A stretch of DNA of 5,907 nucleotides, taken from positions 1 through 5,907 of the forward strand of contig CACZTA010000185.1 in assembly GCA_902783935.1 (NCBI GenBank). The letters are read 5' to 3'. Under the pieces are notes generated by a model, which saw nothing but the letters and a program-made list of their open reading frames with translations, searched no databases and was not told the origin of the DNA. The position numbers and the translations under genes are program-made. This DNA comes from an uncultured Lachnospiraceae bacterium (GTDB taxonomy: Bacteria > Bacillota > Clostridia > Lachnospirales > Lachnospiraceae). Each line of letters opens with the position of its first letter. Position 1 is the stretch's first letter. This document shows, one piece after another, positions 5,672 through 5,907 of the stretch.

Positions 5672-5907
5672 ATGCAGAAACAGGACTTGAAAACTCCGCC
5701 GGGAGATAAACCCCGGCAGAATCCGGAACCGTCAGATCTGACCGGAAACCACCCGGAGGAAACGGGACGCAGCGGAATAAAGGCGCCCCGGAAGCGGCCG
5801 CCGGCAGCAGCCGCGGCTGCTGCTGTTGTCGTGCTTGCGGTTCTCATCCTCTTCCGGTTCCTGCCGTCTTCGAAGCATATGGCGCCGGAGGAATACTTCG
5901 GCATCAG
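5672..5907 (+). CDS. N-terminal fragment of a membrane-anchored protein (3' end outside window)
   Basis: An ATG at 5672, preceded by AGGA at 5661-5664 (7-base spacing), opens a frame of 78 codons that runs past the window end. Residues 1-38 are hydrophilic, rich in Pro, Gly, Lys and Asp. A basic patch KAPRKR (37-42) precedes a single hydrophobic segment (about 45-64) that starts with seven alanines and continues VVVLAVLILF. The positive-inside rule puts the N-terminus in the cytoplasm and the remainder outside the cell, so it is a signal anchor rather than a cleaved signal peptide. After the membrane segment the chain reads MAPEEYFGI (70-78). A short cytoplasmic tail, one anchor and then a Y-F-G-I stretch recalls clostridial cell-wall proteins with a glycosyl hydrolase family 18 domain, but too little is visible to claim this. 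It lies 29 bases after the TtcA-like gene, with no terminator between, so it may belong to the same transcript. Confidence 0.65.
   Translation, partial: MQKQDLKTPPGDKPRQNPEPSDLTGNHPEETGRSGIKAPRKRPPAAAAAAAVVVLAVLILFRFLPSSKHMAPEEYFGI
5804..5823. repeat. Perfect 20-bp palindrome inside the last gene
   Basis: The half-site GCAGCAGCCG is followed at once by its exact reverse complement, with no spacer. It encodes the seven-alanine run that opens the membrane segment (codons 45-51), using all four alanine codons (gca gca gcc gcg gct gct gct). In RNA it could fold as a GC-rich hairpin with a tight loop. It may be a by-product of alanine repeats. Confidence 0.85.

Noticed and set aside
5668..5904. 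Minus-strand frame of 78 residues at the window end
   Set aside because: It is the shadow of the anchor protein gene; the + strand frame has a ribosome binding site, a basic patch and a membrane segment in the expected order.
1..5907. Search for tRNA genes, CRISPR repeats, insertion-sequence ends, toxin-antitoxin or defence genes
   Set aside because: No such structure is visible; nearly every base lies in one of six + strand genes with ordinary metabolic or redox families.

Overview
The window is a compact, GC-rich piece of bacterial chromosome. All real genes lie on the + strand, packed head to tail with overlaps of 4 to 14 bases or gaps of 10 to 29 bases. The content suggests an anaerobic member of the Clostridia, perhaps a GC-rich relative of the Lachnospiraceae. 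The reasons are the group B type [FeFe] hydrogenase, the clostridial style of the PP-loop (TtcA-like) protein, the Na/Pi transporter with a PhoU tail, and strong purine-rich ribosome binding sites. This placement is inference from protein style; no rRNA or other marker is present.

Layout: (1) positions 1-1722 hold the 3' part of a Na+/phosphate cotransporter with a C-terminal PhoU-like domain; its N-terminus lies outside the window. (2) 1709-2191 is a short, one-domain MazG nucleoside triphosphate pyrophosphohydrolase. (3) 2184-3305 is a PfkB-family sugar or nucleoside kinase of unknown substrate. (4) 3316-4800 is a monomeric, ferredoxin-like group B [FeFe] hydrogenase with all H-cluster cysteines and up to 16 further cysteines for Fe-S clusters. 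(5) 4797-5642 is a TtcA-like tRNA thiolation ATPase, translationally coupled to the hydrogenase through a GTGA stop/start overlap. (6) 5672 to the window end is the N-terminus of a membrane-anchored protein that runs off the edge.

Genes 1-5 look like one transcription unit: there is no room for a promoter or terminator between them. The shared theme is loose. Phosphate uptake, NTP clean-up and an ATP-dependent kinase sit upstream of two Fe-S/redox enzymes. The most suggestive pair is the hydrogenase and the TtcA-like protein, both expected to carry [4Fe-4S] clusters and made in coupled fashion.

I see no mobile element, CRISPR array, RNA gene, phage or toxin/defence system. The points worth a second look are the cysteine-rich hydrogenase and its coupling to a tRNA-thiolation enzyme, the truncated MazG, the altered second motif of the transporter, and a perfect 20-bp palindrome at 5804-5823.
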